Source: Maribellus luteus (GTDB taxonomy: Bacteria > Bacteroidota > Bacteroidia > Bacteroidales > Prolixibacteraceae). From it: 64,000 nucleotides of DNA. The position numbers and the translations under genes were made by a program. The stretch spans positions 186,001 to 250,000 of the forward strand of contig NZ_QWGR01000002.1 of the NCBI RefSeq assembly GCF_003576475.1. Reading direction: 5' to 3'. Position 1 is the first letter of the stretch, and the number at the start of each line of letters is the position of its first letter. The notes beneath the pieces are model-generated. The model searched no databases. It saw nothing but the letters and a program-made list of their open reading frames with translations, and was not told the DNA's origin. Of the stretch, positions 25,424 through 34,046 are shown in pieces.

Positions 25424-27736
25424 TTAAAATGAATATTTGTAACTGACTGAGGGCATGATAGGGAAGATTGATACCTGTTTCACTTTACCCCGGGTATCTT
25501 TGTAGTAGTACCATGGATTCATTCGGTTGTAGACATTGTAAACCGAGAATGTCCATGTGATACTTTTCCCTTGTTTTTTAATGCGCTTGGTGCTGTACCC
25601 CAAATCAAGATGATGAAATACCGGCATTCTAAAATTATTGGGATTGTCATATGTTTGTCTTACCGTCGACCACTCGGGTATTCCTCCCAAATAGTCTTCC
25701 ATGCCCGGCATTGGTAAGCCCTGGTATTCAACATCGGGTATGCTTAGGTTGTTCCCTGACTGAAGTGTAAATCCGAACGAGAATGTTTTTTCTTGCCAGT
25801 CCGACTTAAATATCTGATACTCCCCCAGCAAAGAAAGATCATGTCTTCTGTCGTATTTATAGGAAAACCAGGCACCTTGATTTACTTCGTTAAATTGTCG
25901 TTCTGACCATGCCAGCGTATAAGAGAGCATCCCGGTTAAAGACCCCTTTTCTTTTTTTATCATAAACTCGGCACCGTAGGCTTTGCCTTGTCCAACATTA
26001 ATGTTCTCCATCCAGTTTTTATTCTGTGAGCTTAAAAAAACGGCTCCTTCTGTAAATCGGATCACATTTTCCATCTCTTTGTAATAAGCCTCAACCCCTA
26101 CAGAATAATCTAAAAAACGTTTTTCAATACCTGCCGAATATTGCCAGCTTTTCTGGGGGGTAACCACATCTGTTGAGCCAACCCATAAATCGGTGGGCAG
26201 ACCAAGTGAAGAATTGGATAGCAGATGAATAAATTGAGACATTTGGGTAAAAGCAATGTTTCCGGCTAGTCCGTTATCTGCGTTGTATTTAAGGGCAAAC
26301 CTTGGCTCCACTGACACATAGTTCTTTTCCCCCGTATCAAAAAGAACAGTTCTTAGCCCCATATTAGCTCTGATCTTCTTGATCGTTAGTTCGTTTTCAG
26401 CATAAAGCTCCAGATTGTTTGCAGTGTTTTTATCTTCCTGGTTTCGTTTGGTTTCATATTCATCATCAATAGTTTGGATAATATTGGGAGCAAAATGCAT
26501 GATTGTTGCCTTGCCTCCCATTCTTAATGTGTAGCTCGGCGACAGGTACCAATCCATGTCAGAAGTTAAGCTTAGATCGTTCAGCGATGAGCTTGCGCGG
26601 TATTTGGCATAACGTTCATCGGTTTTTGATAAAATCAAGTTTGTTAAATCGTATTGACTATAATAGGCAGAAGTATTAAAAAAGAGCTTGGAAGATAGTT
26701 GATGGTTCCACCGAAGCACTGAGGTTATATTTCCCCATTTGTAATAGTATTTACTGTTTATTCCATCCCGGTTGGTTTTGCTAAATTGCTTGTCGCGCCC
26801 AGAATATACACTTAAATAGACCCTGTTTCTGGGATTAATAAGCCAGTTGGCTTTAGCGTTAAGATCGTAAAAATTAAATCCGGCTGAATTCTCAAGACCA
26901 ATTAGCTTTTGGTACAACAGCATTGGCAGGTCGAGCATTGTTCTTCTGAAAGAAACAATATAGGCAGCTTTGTCTTTAACGATGGGAGCTTCATATGTCA
27001 TGCGTGCAGAAATGGGGCTGACAGATAACACGCCATGCTGTTGTTGCATGTTCCCTTCTTTCATGTTAATGTCTAAAACTGATGACAATCTGCCACCGTA
27101 GCGCGCAGGAATACCGCCTTTGTACAAGGAAACATTCTTTATGGCATCGCTGTTAAATACCGAGAAAAAACCGAAGAGATGATTTACATTGTAAACAGGC
27201 ACACCATCCAACAGAATCAGGTTTTGATCCGCGCTGCCTCCCCGTACGCTATAGCCGGTGGTATTTTCGGCGCCTCCTTTAATGCCCGGTAAAAACTGAA
27301 TGGCTTTTAATAAGTCTTGTTCGCCAAGTATTGCCGGTATGCGGTTCATCGTTTCCATGTCAGGGTTGAAATAATTTAAGGACGAAGCCGTGCGGGGGCC
27401 ACCTGATTTGCTGGCAGTCACCTGCACTTCTTTCAATTCCAGTCCAAGAGATAAGCTGATGTTAACGACAGTATCGGAGGATAAGTTAATTTCTTTAACC
27501 GCAGGTTTATAGCCCATGTATCTGCACGCTAAACCATAGCTTCCGGCAGGTAAAGTCAGGCTGTAGAACCCATATTGGTTAGAGGCAACACCACGTGCTT
27601 TATCTACCAGCACACTGGCTCCGATCAATCGCTCGCCCGACAGCTCGTCTTCAACATAGCCGCTAATTGTAAATTTCTCTTGTGCGACAGTAATAAGTGG
27701 AAATAATATCAGAATGGATAAGATAAGCCTTTGCAT
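25424..27736 (-). CDS. TonB-dependent receptor with N-terminal carboxypeptidase-like domain
   Basis: A 770-residue outer membrane transporter, shorter than SusC proteins. Signal peptide to about residue 18, CarboxypepD_reg-like domain 22-105 (SGYVEDELSGERLIGASVLVDK), plug about 115-225 (PGIKGGAENTTGYSVRGGSADQN; LFGFFSVFNSDAIKNVSLYKGGIPARYGGRLSSV), then the beta-barrel, ending in the aromatic SVSYKYSF. No STN domain and no SusD gene accompanies it. A DUF4249 lipoprotein gene lies 1 base upstream; that pairing recurs in Bacteroidota. The substrate is unknown. Confidence 0.93.
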   Translation of the reverse strand: MQRLILSILILFPLITVAQEKFTISGYVEDELSGERLIGASVLVDKARGVASNQYGFYSLTLPAGSYGLACRYMGYKPAVKEINLSSDTVVNISLSLGLELKEVQVTASKSGGPRTASSLNYFNPDMETMNRIPAILGEQDLLKAIQFLPGIKGGAENTTGYSVRGGSADQNLILLDGVPVYNVNHLFGFFSVFNSDAIKNVSLYKGGIPARYGGRLSSVLDINMKEGNMQQQHGVLSVSPISARMTYEAPIVKDKAAYIVSFRRTMLDLPMLLYQKLIGLENSAGFNFYDLNAKANWLINPRNRVYLSVYSGRDKQFSKTNRDGINSKYYYKWGNITSVLRWNHQLSSKLFFNTSAYYSQYDLTNLILSKTDERYAKYRASSSLNDLSLTSDMDWYLSPSYTLRMGGKATIMHFAPNIIQTIDDEYETKRNQEDKNTANNLELYAENELTIKKIRANMGLRTVLFDTGEKNYVSVEPRFALKYNADNGLAGNIAFTQMSQFIHLLSNSSLGLPTDLWVGSTDVVTPQKSWQYSAGIEKRFLDYSVGVEAYYKEMENVIRFTEGAVFLSSQNKNWMENINVGQGKAYGAEFMIKKEKGSLTGMLSYTLAWSERQFNEVNQGAWFSYKYDRRHDLSLLGEYQIFKSDWQEKTFSFGFTLQSGNNLSIPDVEYQGLPMPGMEDYLGGIPEWSTVRQTYDNPNNFRMPVFHHLDLGYSTKRIKKQGKSITWTFSVYNVYNRMNPWYYYKDTRGKVKQVSIFPIMPSVSYKYSF

Positions 27737-27737
27737 G

Positions 27738-28559
27738 TTAAAATTTTATTCGTGTTGCGGTAACTGCTCCGAAAATTCCATAACCATTCTCTATGTTGCT
27801 GTAAATCTGCACAGGTTCGCGAAACGGAAGATCTTTTTCAGCATTTAGCCGGGCTTTTAAAGTTGATTTCAAATACTTGTCGTAGTGTGGGTCGCACGAC
27901 CACAGGTACCATTTTATCCCTGACAGTCTTGTAAATGTTAAATCCATCGTTTGCCCGTTATAGCCTACATCAGAAAAGCGCAGATAATAGTAATAAACAT
28001 ACCCATACTTCGACTCAGTATCAATATCGCGGTTAAAATCATCGATGAAAACAGCATTGGTTTCAAAGGTTTTCATCCAGTAGTAATTTGTTTCGTCGGG
28101 GTTGTCGTGTACTGTCATATCAACGCGGACAAAGTACTTATTCTCCTGCGGATAGCTATATGTTGTATCGGTCTTCCAGGTAACAAAAGCGCGGTTGGGT
28201 ACAGTGGCAGTTGCTTGCAGATCTTCGAATGTATTGTGCTTCACAAGAATGCTGTACGTAGTGCCTTCTCTTGGTTTGTAATGAAGACTATACTTGCCAT
28301 TACCCGCCGAAACTAAGGTGTCATTGTCTCCTTCATCCGTATAAAGTATAAGAGTTGCATCATTGACAGGTTCGAAATTATAACCGTTGTTAATATCTCT
28401 CGACAAAGTAAGCTCGGCCGTTACTAACGAATCGGGATTTAACACACAGTTTAAGCAAAGTTTTTGAGGATGCTTTGTTTCAAGATCAACCTCTTTTTCG
28501 CATGCCTGCCAAAAAGAAGTCATCACCAGGAGATAATAAATTAAAGTTTTCTGTTTCAT
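27738..28559 (-). CDS. DUF4249 domain-containing lipoprotein
   Basis: A 273-residue lipoprotein with lipobox FWQAC (Cys20), followed by EKEVDLETKHPQKLCLNCVL, typical of DUF4249. Strand-rich segments (TAELTLSRDINNG, ATLILYTDEGDNDTL, YSLHYKPREGTTYSILVKH) resemble the immunoglobulin-like repeat in this family. DUF4249 proteins are encoded next to TonB-dependent receptors, as here with 1 intervening base, and are assumed to be cell-surface partners of the transporter. Confidence 0.88.
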   Translation of the reverse strand: MKQKTLIYYLLVMTSFWQACEKEVDLETKHPQKLCLNCVLNPDSLVTAELTLSRDINNGYNFEPVNDATLILYTDEGDNDTLVSAGNGKYSLHYKPREGTTYSILVKHNTFEDLQATATVPNRAFVTWKTDTTYSYPQENKYFVRVDMTVHDNPDETNYYWMKTFETNAVFIDDFNRDIDTESKYGYVYYYYLRFSDVGYNGQTMDLTFTRLSGIKWYLWSCDPHYDKYLKSTLKARLNAEKDLPFREPVQIYSNIENGYGIFGAVTATRIKF

Positions 28560-28571
28560 TGTTTTTAAGGG

Positions 28572-28595
28572 AAGGGCAGGTGGTTGCCTGCCCTT
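28572..28595. other. Intercistronic hairpin without a T run
   Basis: A perfect 9-bp inverted repeat, AAGGGCAGG and CCTGCCCTT, with a 6-base loop sits in the 48 bases between the lipoprotein gene (28608-29735) and the DUF4249 gene. No poly-T follows on the minus strand, so it looks more like an RNA processing or stability structure than a terminator. Confidence 0.6.
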
Positions 28596-28607
28596 AATGA
28601 TAGAGAA

Positions 28608-29735
28608 TCAATTATAATAGCTTGGATTTGGGCTCCAGTCATTGGTAAGAGTGAACCCTTGTTCTTCAAACTTAATTTCATACAATTTATCAGCACCAAA
28701 ACCTTGGCATGATGTCTTTACAGAGAAGCTTATTTGTGGCCTTTCGAGGAAATCCATGATTCCGTATAAAGTATAGTACTGTATTGGAGTATAATAAGTA
28801 TACATCTTCACACGCCCGGTTTTCCGTTCGGGGCTCGTGATGTATGGGTTTGGATTAAAAAACCAGGTTTCATTGTTTCCAACTCTCAGTTTCATTTCAT
28901 CGAAATAATAACGGGTTGTATAGCTATTCCATCCAGTCCAGGTTTTCTTGTGGGCACGTTGTTGGAAATATACAAAATATCCCCTTCTCCATTTGCTGCT
29001 AACCCCCTCTACTCCAAGGTATTCTCGCCAGGTTTCAAAAATCAATTCATTAATCATCCTGCGCTTGGATACTCCTTCCACCATATGCCAAGCTGTGTTG
29101 AGGCGATTTAATGGGTCATAGTCAGGGAAATTATCTACTACCAGTTCGTTCGATTCAACTGATTTTAAAGTTTTAGAAACAACCACATTATTGTCCTCGA
29201 TGTTTTTGTGCAGATTGTTAAGAGCATTGATATCTCCATTTTTTATAAGGATCTGATTTTCCTTAGTATATTTTATTAAGGATTGACCAATTTTTACCAA
29301 TCCTTTGTTATTAAGTACGGGTAAAAAGTGGATGGTGGCATATGGATAGTCAATAGAATGGTCATCGGCAACTAAATCTTTAAATTTTAGCTTTTCATGA
29401 TTTTTATTCTTGAAAGTCAGAAACTCTTCGTATGAATTTAGTTTTTCATATTCCGAAAAGAGCTGCTCAAATTCACTTCTGGCAGAAATTATGTCCATCG
29501 ACTTTTCCCATGCCTCAATTTCAAGAGTTGTCATTCGGGAAAGCAACAGGATAATGCTATCTACGGCTTCAATATTTTTAAAAACCAAATATCCATCTTC
29601 GGAAGACACATCGGGTTTAACTGTTTCCACCACTAATTTTTCATCATTTGGGCCCGTCAGTTCATCACTTTTTTCACAAGCATTAAAAATGCTTAATCCT
29701 GCTACTACCATAGCAAACCATACTAATTTTTTCAT
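28608..29735 (-). CDS. Hypothetical lipoprotein, first gene of TonB receptor operon
   Basis: A 375-residue protein with signal peptide and lipobox IFNAC (Cys20). The N-terminal half is helical (VDSIILLLSRMTTLEIEAWEKSM, EFLTFKNKNHEKLKFKDLVAD) and the second half basic and aromatic (YFVYFQQRAHKKTWTGWNSY, MKLRVGNNETWFFNPNPYI). The opening pattern GYLVFKNIEAVDSIILLL resembles the DUF4848-type Bacteroidota lipoproteins, which is a tentative match. It is first in the minus-strand operon with DUF4249, the TonB receptor and the small barrel protein. Confidence 0.72.
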   Translation of the reverse strand: MKKLVWFAMVVAGLSIFNACEKSDELTGPNDEKLVVETVKPDVSSEDGYLVFKNIEAVDSIILLLSRMTTLEIEAWEKSMDIISARSEFEQLFSEYEKLNSYEEFLTFKNKNHEKLKFKDLVADDHSIDYPYATIHFLPVLNNKGLVKIGQSLIKYTKENQILIKNGDINALNNLHKNIEDNNVVVSKTLKSVESNELVVDNFPDYDPLNRLNTAWHMVEGVSKRRMINELIFETWREYLGVEGVSSKWRRGYFVYFQQRAHKKTWTGWNSYTTRYYFDEMKLRVGNNETWFFNPNPYITSPERKTGRVKMYTYYTPIQYYTLYGIMDFLERPQISFSVKTSCQGFGADKLYEIKFEEQGFTLTNDWSPNPSYYN

Positions 29736-29760
29736 TTCTTTGTAAAGTTTTGTGGAAAGG

Positions 29761-29834
29761 GGAGTTGCTGCTCCTCGTTCCGGTTAAATAAAACATCTGT
29801 TGTAACCCGGTCTTTTTTACAAGGGCTGGGTTAC
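29761..29834 (-). promoter_or_regulatory. Structured leader of the lipoprotein/DUF4249/TonB receptor operon
   Basis: Within 100 bases upstream of the ATG at 29735 the minus strand carries two hairpins: GTAACCCAGCC pairing with GGTCGGGTTAC-type bases (29802-29834) and GGAG/CTCC (29761-29774). Both lie in the likely 5' untranslated region. This could be attenuation or RNA stabilisation; no known riboswitch class was recognised. Confidence 0.35.
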
Positions 29835-30130
29835 TTTTTACCCTTGGTTTTATTTTGTATAAATTGCCCGACAATAACTAAATAATTGGCAATTCATTTT
29901 TTACTAAAAATTACTGCAACAAAAACACCTCTGTATTTTTGTTTTCTATCCCTAACTTTTTGTCCCTTTAGAAAAACTGTGTTGATGAAGCGGGGTTCAT
30001 CAGGAAACAAAAATAGAATAAAACAGGAAATCTCAACTACATAATATGTTAAAAGTGCATGAAGATGATGAAGTATGGCTCAAAATAAGAACTGTCGTTT
30101 TTTATTGAGAATAAAATTCTTTGGGGAATA

Positions 30131-30170
30131 TAGTCACTCCTATTAGAGCATGAACTGATAATGAGCTAGC
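30131..30170. repeat. Second copy of the dispersed hairpin element
   Basis: The sequence TAGTCACTCCTATTAGAGCA followed by TGAACTGATAATGAG aligns with 24700-24742 (shared GAGCAT-A-CTGATA-TG core, 15 of 18 bases over the core). It keeps an imperfect hairpin with a G-G mismatch at the same place. Confidence 0.45.
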
Positions 30171-30193
30171 GGTTGCATTAGAAAAATATAAGC

Positions 30194-30226
30194 AACCTCG
30201 CGGTTTTATTAACTGTGAGGTTTTTT
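30194..30226 (+). terminator. Orphan intrinsic terminator
   Basis: AACCTCGCGG pairs with CTGTGAGGTT (two G-U pairs) around a 9-base loop, followed by TTTT. It points right, but the nearest plus-strand gene to the left is panD, 5.5 kb away, with an opposing operon between. It would end an unannotated short transcript or insulate the next promoter. Confidence 0.6.
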
Positions 30227-30227
30227 A

Positions 30228-30258
30228 TTGCTGTGCGTTTGAATTATGGTTATTTTTG
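30228..30258 (+). promoter_or_regulatory. Candidate promoter of the rfaE2-like gene
   Basis: TTG at 30228-30230 and TATTTTTG at 30251-30258 match the -33/-7 consensus with a 20-base spacer. Transcription would start about at the first ATG (30265), so the message may be leaderless or start translation at 30274. Confidence 0.4.
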
Positions 30259-30264
30259 ATTCCT

Positions 30265-30753
30265 ATGAATTTAATGACGCAATCAAAAATATTCAGAGAT
30301 TTTGCTTCTTTTTCGCCGCTTTTGCAAATATGGAAAGGGAGCAATAATACCATTGTTTTTACGAACGGTTGTTTCGACCTGATTCATCACGGACATGTGG
30401 ATTCGTTGCAGGAATCGGCTGCCCTTGGGACCAAGCTGATTGTGGGGCTGAATTCCGATAAATCGGTACGGATGCTAAAAGGAGAAAACCGCCCCATTTT
30501 GAAAGAGATGGAGCGCGCAGCGGTGTTGGCGGCTTTTGAGTGCGTGGATGCCGTCATTATTTTTAACGAGGAAACACCCGCAGAGATCATAGCCGAAATT
30601 ATTCCCGATGTGCTGGTAAAAGGCGCCCAATACGAGGTTGAAGAAATTGCCGGCCACGATACGGTGCTAAACAACGGCGGAAAAGTAGAGCGGCTGGACC
30701 TGGTGGAAGGCATCTCCACCAGCGAACTGATTGAACGTATAAAAAAACTATAA
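30265..30753 (+). CDS. Adenylyltransferase/cytidylyltransferase, RfaE2-like
   Basis: A 162-residue cytosolic nucleotidyltransferase that probably activates heptose-1-phosphate with ATP for lipopolysaccharide synthesis, as RfaE2/HldE C-terminal domains do. The nucleotide motif FTNGCFDLIHHGHVDSL contains HxGH. GLNSDKSVRMLKGENRP and LDLVEGISTSELIERIKKL are typical of RfaE2. The start is ATG 30265 or 30274 (MTQSKIFRDF). No kinase domain is fused. It stands alone. Confidence 0.86.
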   Translation: MNLMTQSKIFRDFASFSPLLQIWKGSNNTIVFTNGCFDLIHHGHVDSLQESAALGTKLIVGLNSDKSVRMLKGENRPILKEMERAAVLAAFECVDAVIIFNEETPAEIIAEIIPDVLVKGAQYEVEEIAGHDTVLNNGGKVERLDLVEGISTSELIERIKKL

Positions 30754-30810
30754 ACCCCTTTGCCGACCTTTAATCCCGGCTAGCTTTTAATCTTATCCGA
30801 GGTAAAACCG

Positions 30811-30889
30811 AAACGCTGATAACAATGATTTTGATGGATAATCACAGATAGAACAGATAAAATCAATAGAATTTGAGTTATCAGTGTTT
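30811..30889. repeat. Short palindromic MITE-like element
   Basis: Terminal inverted repeats AAACGCTGATAA (30811-30822) and TTATCAGTGTTT (30878-30889) match in 11 of 12 positions, the exception forming G-U in RNA. The interior has repeated CACAGAT/ACAGATAA-like words. Such CTGATAA...CACAGAT palindromes occur as dispersed non-coding repeats in many bacterial genomes. No target-site duplication was seen. Confidence 0.6.
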
Positions 30890-31149
30890 GACCCTTCTTT
30901 TATTCGTTATTCCTTGTCCTCTGTTTCTTATTTTCTTGCTTTTTCCCGATTCATATTTGTGCATAAGAAAGGTAATCACAAGCGGGGACGGAGCAGGAGA
31001 TTGTTATAACTGAACTCACTTTTGTCCGGTAAGAATAATTACAGTACAACAGATTGCTTCACTGCGTTTGCTTAGCATTTTGGGAGGGGTTGGTTAGATA
31101 TTTTACATTCAAAATTGAGAATTGGATATTTTTTAAAATTGACTTTCAG

Positions 31150-31182
31150 AAAAAAAAAGGAGACCCCGTTACGAGCCTCCTT
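31150..31182 (-). terminator. Terminator of SusC/D locus 1 operon
   Basis: On the minus strand AAGGAGGCTC pairs with GGGTCTCCTT-type bases (10 bp including two G-U) and is followed by nine Ts. It lies 26 bases after the stop of the M43 protease gene. Confidence 0.8.
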
Positions 31183-31207
31183 CCTGAGTTATTAACAACT
31201 AAAACTA

Positions 31208-33985
31208 TTACTGTTTCAATATTTTGGATGACGTAATTTTGCCTTCAGAAACAATCCGGAGGAAATAAATGCCCGACGGCAGTCCTTCCAGGTTAATTTC
31301 CGTCTGGTTGTAGGCATTTTCAACCACATCAATAATTTGTCCCTGCGATGTGGCAACATAAACACTAAAAGGTTTATTGTCCATAATGCTCACATTTACA
31401 ATCCCACTTGTAGGGTTGGGACACACATCGAAGTTAAGGGCAGGTATATCTTCAATTCCGGTTACGGTTCCGAAATCTTTTTTTACAAATATTCCCGGGC
31501 GCAATGCTTCGGTAAAGCTTTGCATGTAGGCAGCCTGTTGTTCTGTAAACATACAGGCACATGGCAACGAGTAGTCCATAAAATTATTGATTTGTATCAG
31601 GTTGCCACACTGGTACAGCTCGCGCTGGCAATTGTCGTACACGGTAGTTTTGTAATATTGCTCCGGTGTATCGTCGAAATTATCGCCGTACAATATTTCA
31701 ACTGTCTGTGGCGGGCGTGGTGGCATAGGTACTAGTTTTTCAACCAGTAGTGCAAAGGTGTGTTTTAGCCCAAAATAGTGTCCGAGCTCGTGGATCGCCG
31801 TTTTGAACTTGATGTCGGGTGTTAACTCATCGGCCAGGAAAGTGTTGTAGTAGTCCAAACTTAAACCGTCGAGCACAGCGGCATCGCTGTCTTCCGAGTC
31901 GAGCCAGTTTTTCCAGAAGGTACTGTCGTTGCTTTCGAGCCAGGCAGTGTAAAGCGGGTCGTTGCTGCCCGTAGGCTGTGGGTTGGTAACAAAACCACCA
32001 ACTGCTCCACCGTTTTTACCGTCGAAATCGGCAATGTAGATGTTCAGATAGCGTTTGTGGTCCCAATTGTAAGGGCGACCAATATCGTCGAACTTAAAAG
32101 CGTACTTGTCTTCGGGTGCTGTGCCCGCACCTACTTGGAAGAACTCTTCTTCGGTAGTATGATACACAATGCCATTGGTGGCTGCGTTGTTGGGGTCGAG
32201 AGTGGCGAGTTTGAGTTTAACACCCGGTATCCCGATTACCCCCGTAAATGCCTTGTTAACGCCCGATTGATCATTGGTTCCAAGCAGCGCGCTGTTGATG
32301 GCATCCATCATTTCGTTGATCTGCACTTCTGAGATTTTCCCCTGAGGGTTGTTTTCGTTGTGAACAACATGTACAACCGTGTTTACGATCAGCACTGAAT
32401 CAGGCTCACTAACCAGCGTTCCGTTTTTGAGCGAATAGTTACCGGTGCTGCTTATTTGTCCAAACGGATTGTCGCCCTGAAATATTTGGGCCGATTTATT
32501 GCTTACATTGAATTTTGGTGCTTCAATTTCGTCGCACGAAATATTACCAGCATTAAATTTATCTTTAAGGCCGTTTTCGAAGTATCTTGTCAGGGCCGGA
32601 GTTTCCAATGATTTTTCGCCATTTTGTGCACACAACAATCCTAAGTAATGAATTTCATAGCTGGAACCACTTTTCAACCATTTTGGCCAGGGTTCTGATA
32701 TCAGGTTAAAAAAGTCGATGTTAAATGCACCGTTAAGGGTTACTTCCGAGCGCAAAGCACTCGAGTTGAGCAGACTTTTGCAAGCGGGCCCCATCACTAC
32801 TACGGGGATTTGTTGGCCGCTTACTTCAATGCTTTTCTTTTCTGTTACTTCAATCAGGTCCACTTCTCCGGGTACAAGGCGATCAACATACACAATGGTT
32901 GAATATAGGGTATAGGCGGTGTCGATTTGTTCTGCTGTAAGTCCGAGGCCTCCTTCTTCAACCGGCTTCTGCAATTGTGTTTCCATATTCCGGTCAATGT
33001 GAGCGGGCCAGTTGTATCTGGTAATCAGTTTAAATTTGTAATTGGTAGGAACTCCGTCCTTCGCATCATAATTGTCCGATTTCTTCCAAAGTTTTGCAAT
33101 CTCTTCTGGCATAGGAATAGCCTCTTTAAGCGTAGCAAGCGGTGCATCGCATAAGCCGAAAATGGTAGTTTTTTCGGGACCTGTTATTTCAGCCCACGAC
33201 CATTTTTTTATATTATCGTTATAATATTTGAAATCACAAGCCCAGGTCGAGTCTGTCCATTCATATTCTTTTAATGTTAAGAGGTTGGTTGCTTTGGTGT
33301 AAAGCTCGTGTTCCGGACCGGCGTCAACAGTTCCGGTAGTCACGCAACTGGCTTCAGCCTCCCATACATCGATTTGGTCTTCTGTTATGCCATTGTTGGT
33401 CAGAAAACTAAGGAAGTCTGCATTCTCCAGATGACAAGCCCAGTTTTCTTCTGTAATACACAAAGTGGTATTATAACGGTAATAGGGCAAAAGTTCTTCA
33501 GGAACTCTTTGAGTGGTGTCTTGTGTGAATTTGTAGTGCGAATAATCATTTGCAATTGTTCCGTTAAACAGAGACATTTCCCACTGGTCGCCCGGTTGGG
33601 CATCCATGTCAATCAGTTTGTAGAAAGTTTGGTCGTACTTGTCGTAGATGTAGGCTTTATTGCCTTCTTTGAACATATAACGGGCACTTTCCTTGTTATA
33701 TTCCTCGGGCGAAGGTTCTTCTTGAGGTCTCGCCTCGGGGCCTATCCACATACCCTTGGGAGTATATATTTCGGAACATTGTACTGTAATAGTATCGGTT
33801 GTTCCGCTAATTACGCCGGTTAGTGAAGTTGTATCGGTAAGTACGGTTACATTAATGTACCCGGTAGTAAATTCATCGGCATACCAGTATTTCCAGGTCG
33901 ATCCGGCCGGAGCAAAGGGCTCTCGCACCTGCGCCACAACGTTGAGCGTTGCAGTCAATGCAAAAAGTAGAAGTAGCTTTTTCAT
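31208..33985 (-). CDS. M43-type secreted metalloprotease with T9SS sorting domain
   Basis: A 925-residue secreted protein. Signal peptide to about residue 18 (ending VVAQ). Residues about 20-540 are a large N-terminal region of unknown fold that begins FAPAGSTWKYWY, a common start of T9SS cargo. A pappalysin-like (M43) zinc protease follows, with HELGHYFGLKH at 732-742 and a Met-turn NNFMDYS (Met803). The last about 75 residues are a T9SS type A sorting domain (CPNPTSGIVNVS to SSKILKQ). It would cleave proteins outside the cell. It is last in the SusC/D locus 1 operon, 61 bases after the DUF4302 gene. Confidence 0.9.
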   Translation of the reverse strand: MKKLLLLFALTATLNVVAQVREPFAPAGSTWKYWYADEFTTGYINVTVLTDTTSLTGVISGTTDTITVQCSEIYTPKGMWIGPEARPQEEPSPEEYNKESARYMFKEGNKAYIYDKYDQTFYKLIDMDAQPGDQWEMSLFNGTIANDYSHYKFTQDTTQRVPEELLPYYRYNTTLCITEENWACHLENADFLSFLTNNGITEDQIDVWEAEASCVTTGTVDAGPEHELYTKATNLLTLKEYEWTDSTWACDFKYYNDNIKKWSWAEITGPEKTTIFGLCDAPLATLKEAIPMPEEIAKLWKKSDNYDAKDGVPTNYKFKLITRYNWPAHIDRNMETQLQKPVEEGGLGLTAEQIDTAYTLYSTIVYVDRLVPGEVDLIEVTEKKSIEVSGQQIPVVVMGPACKSLLNSSALRSEVTLNGAFNIDFFNLISEPWPKWLKSGSSYEIHYLGLLCAQNGEKSLETPALTRYFENGLKDKFNAGNISCDEIEAPKFNVSNKSAQIFQGDNPFGQISSTGNYSLKNGTLVSEPDSVLIVNTVVHVVHNENNPQGKISEVQINEMMDAINSALLGTNDQSGVNKAFTGVIGIPGVKLKLATLDPNNAATNGIVYHTTEEEFFQVGAGTAPEDKYAFKFDDIGRPYNWDHKRYLNIYIADFDGKNGGAVGGFVTNPQPTGSNDPLYTAWLESNDSTFWKNWLDSEDSDAAVLDGLSLDYYNTFLADELTPDIKFKTAIHELGHYFGLKHTFALLVEKLVPMPPRPPQTVEILYGDNFDDTPEQYYKTTVYDNCQRELYQCGNLIQINNFMDYSLPCACMFTEQQAAYMQSFTEALRPGIFVKKDFGTVTGIEDIPALNFDVCPNPTSGIVNVSIMDNKPFSVYVATSQGQIIDVVENAYNQTEINLEGLPSGIYFLRIVSEGKITSSKILKQ

Positions 33986-34046
33986 ACGCTTGAAATTTTA
34001 TTTAGTTAATATTCAGATTCATTATCAATGGCCATTGTTTGCGTGG

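Larger units (their letters stand above)
29736..30264. other. Long divergent intergenic region with several hairpins
   Basis: There is no supported gene in 529 bases. It holds a leader hairpin for the minus-strand operon (29802-29834, with 11-bp arms GTAACCCGGTC/GGCTGGGTTAC including two G-T pairs) and a short GGAG/CTCC hairpin at 29761-29774. Further on are the dispersed hairpin element (30131-30170), a terminator pointing right (30194-30226) with no plus-strand gene upstream of it, and a candidate rfaE2-like promoter (30228-30258). A 20-codon frame starts at ATG 30046; nothing supports its expression. Confidence 0.7.
30754..31207. other. Intergenic region with a palindromic element and a terminator
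   Basis: There is no gene in 454 bases. A 79-bp palindromic element (30811-30889) and the terminator of the minus-strand SusC/D locus 1 (31150-31182) are present. The rest (30890-31149) is AT-rich and shows nothing recognisable. Confidence 0.75.

Noticed and set aside
25424-27736. Calling the TonB receptor at 25424 a SusC
   Set aside because: It is about 770 residues long, has no STN domain and no SusD partner, and its neighbour is DUF4249, which pairs with a different receptor group.
30046-30108. 20-codon frame MLKVHEDDEVWLKIRTVVFY
   Set aside because: Too short, no ribosome site, and no second line of evidence. Mentioned only in the intergenic entry.
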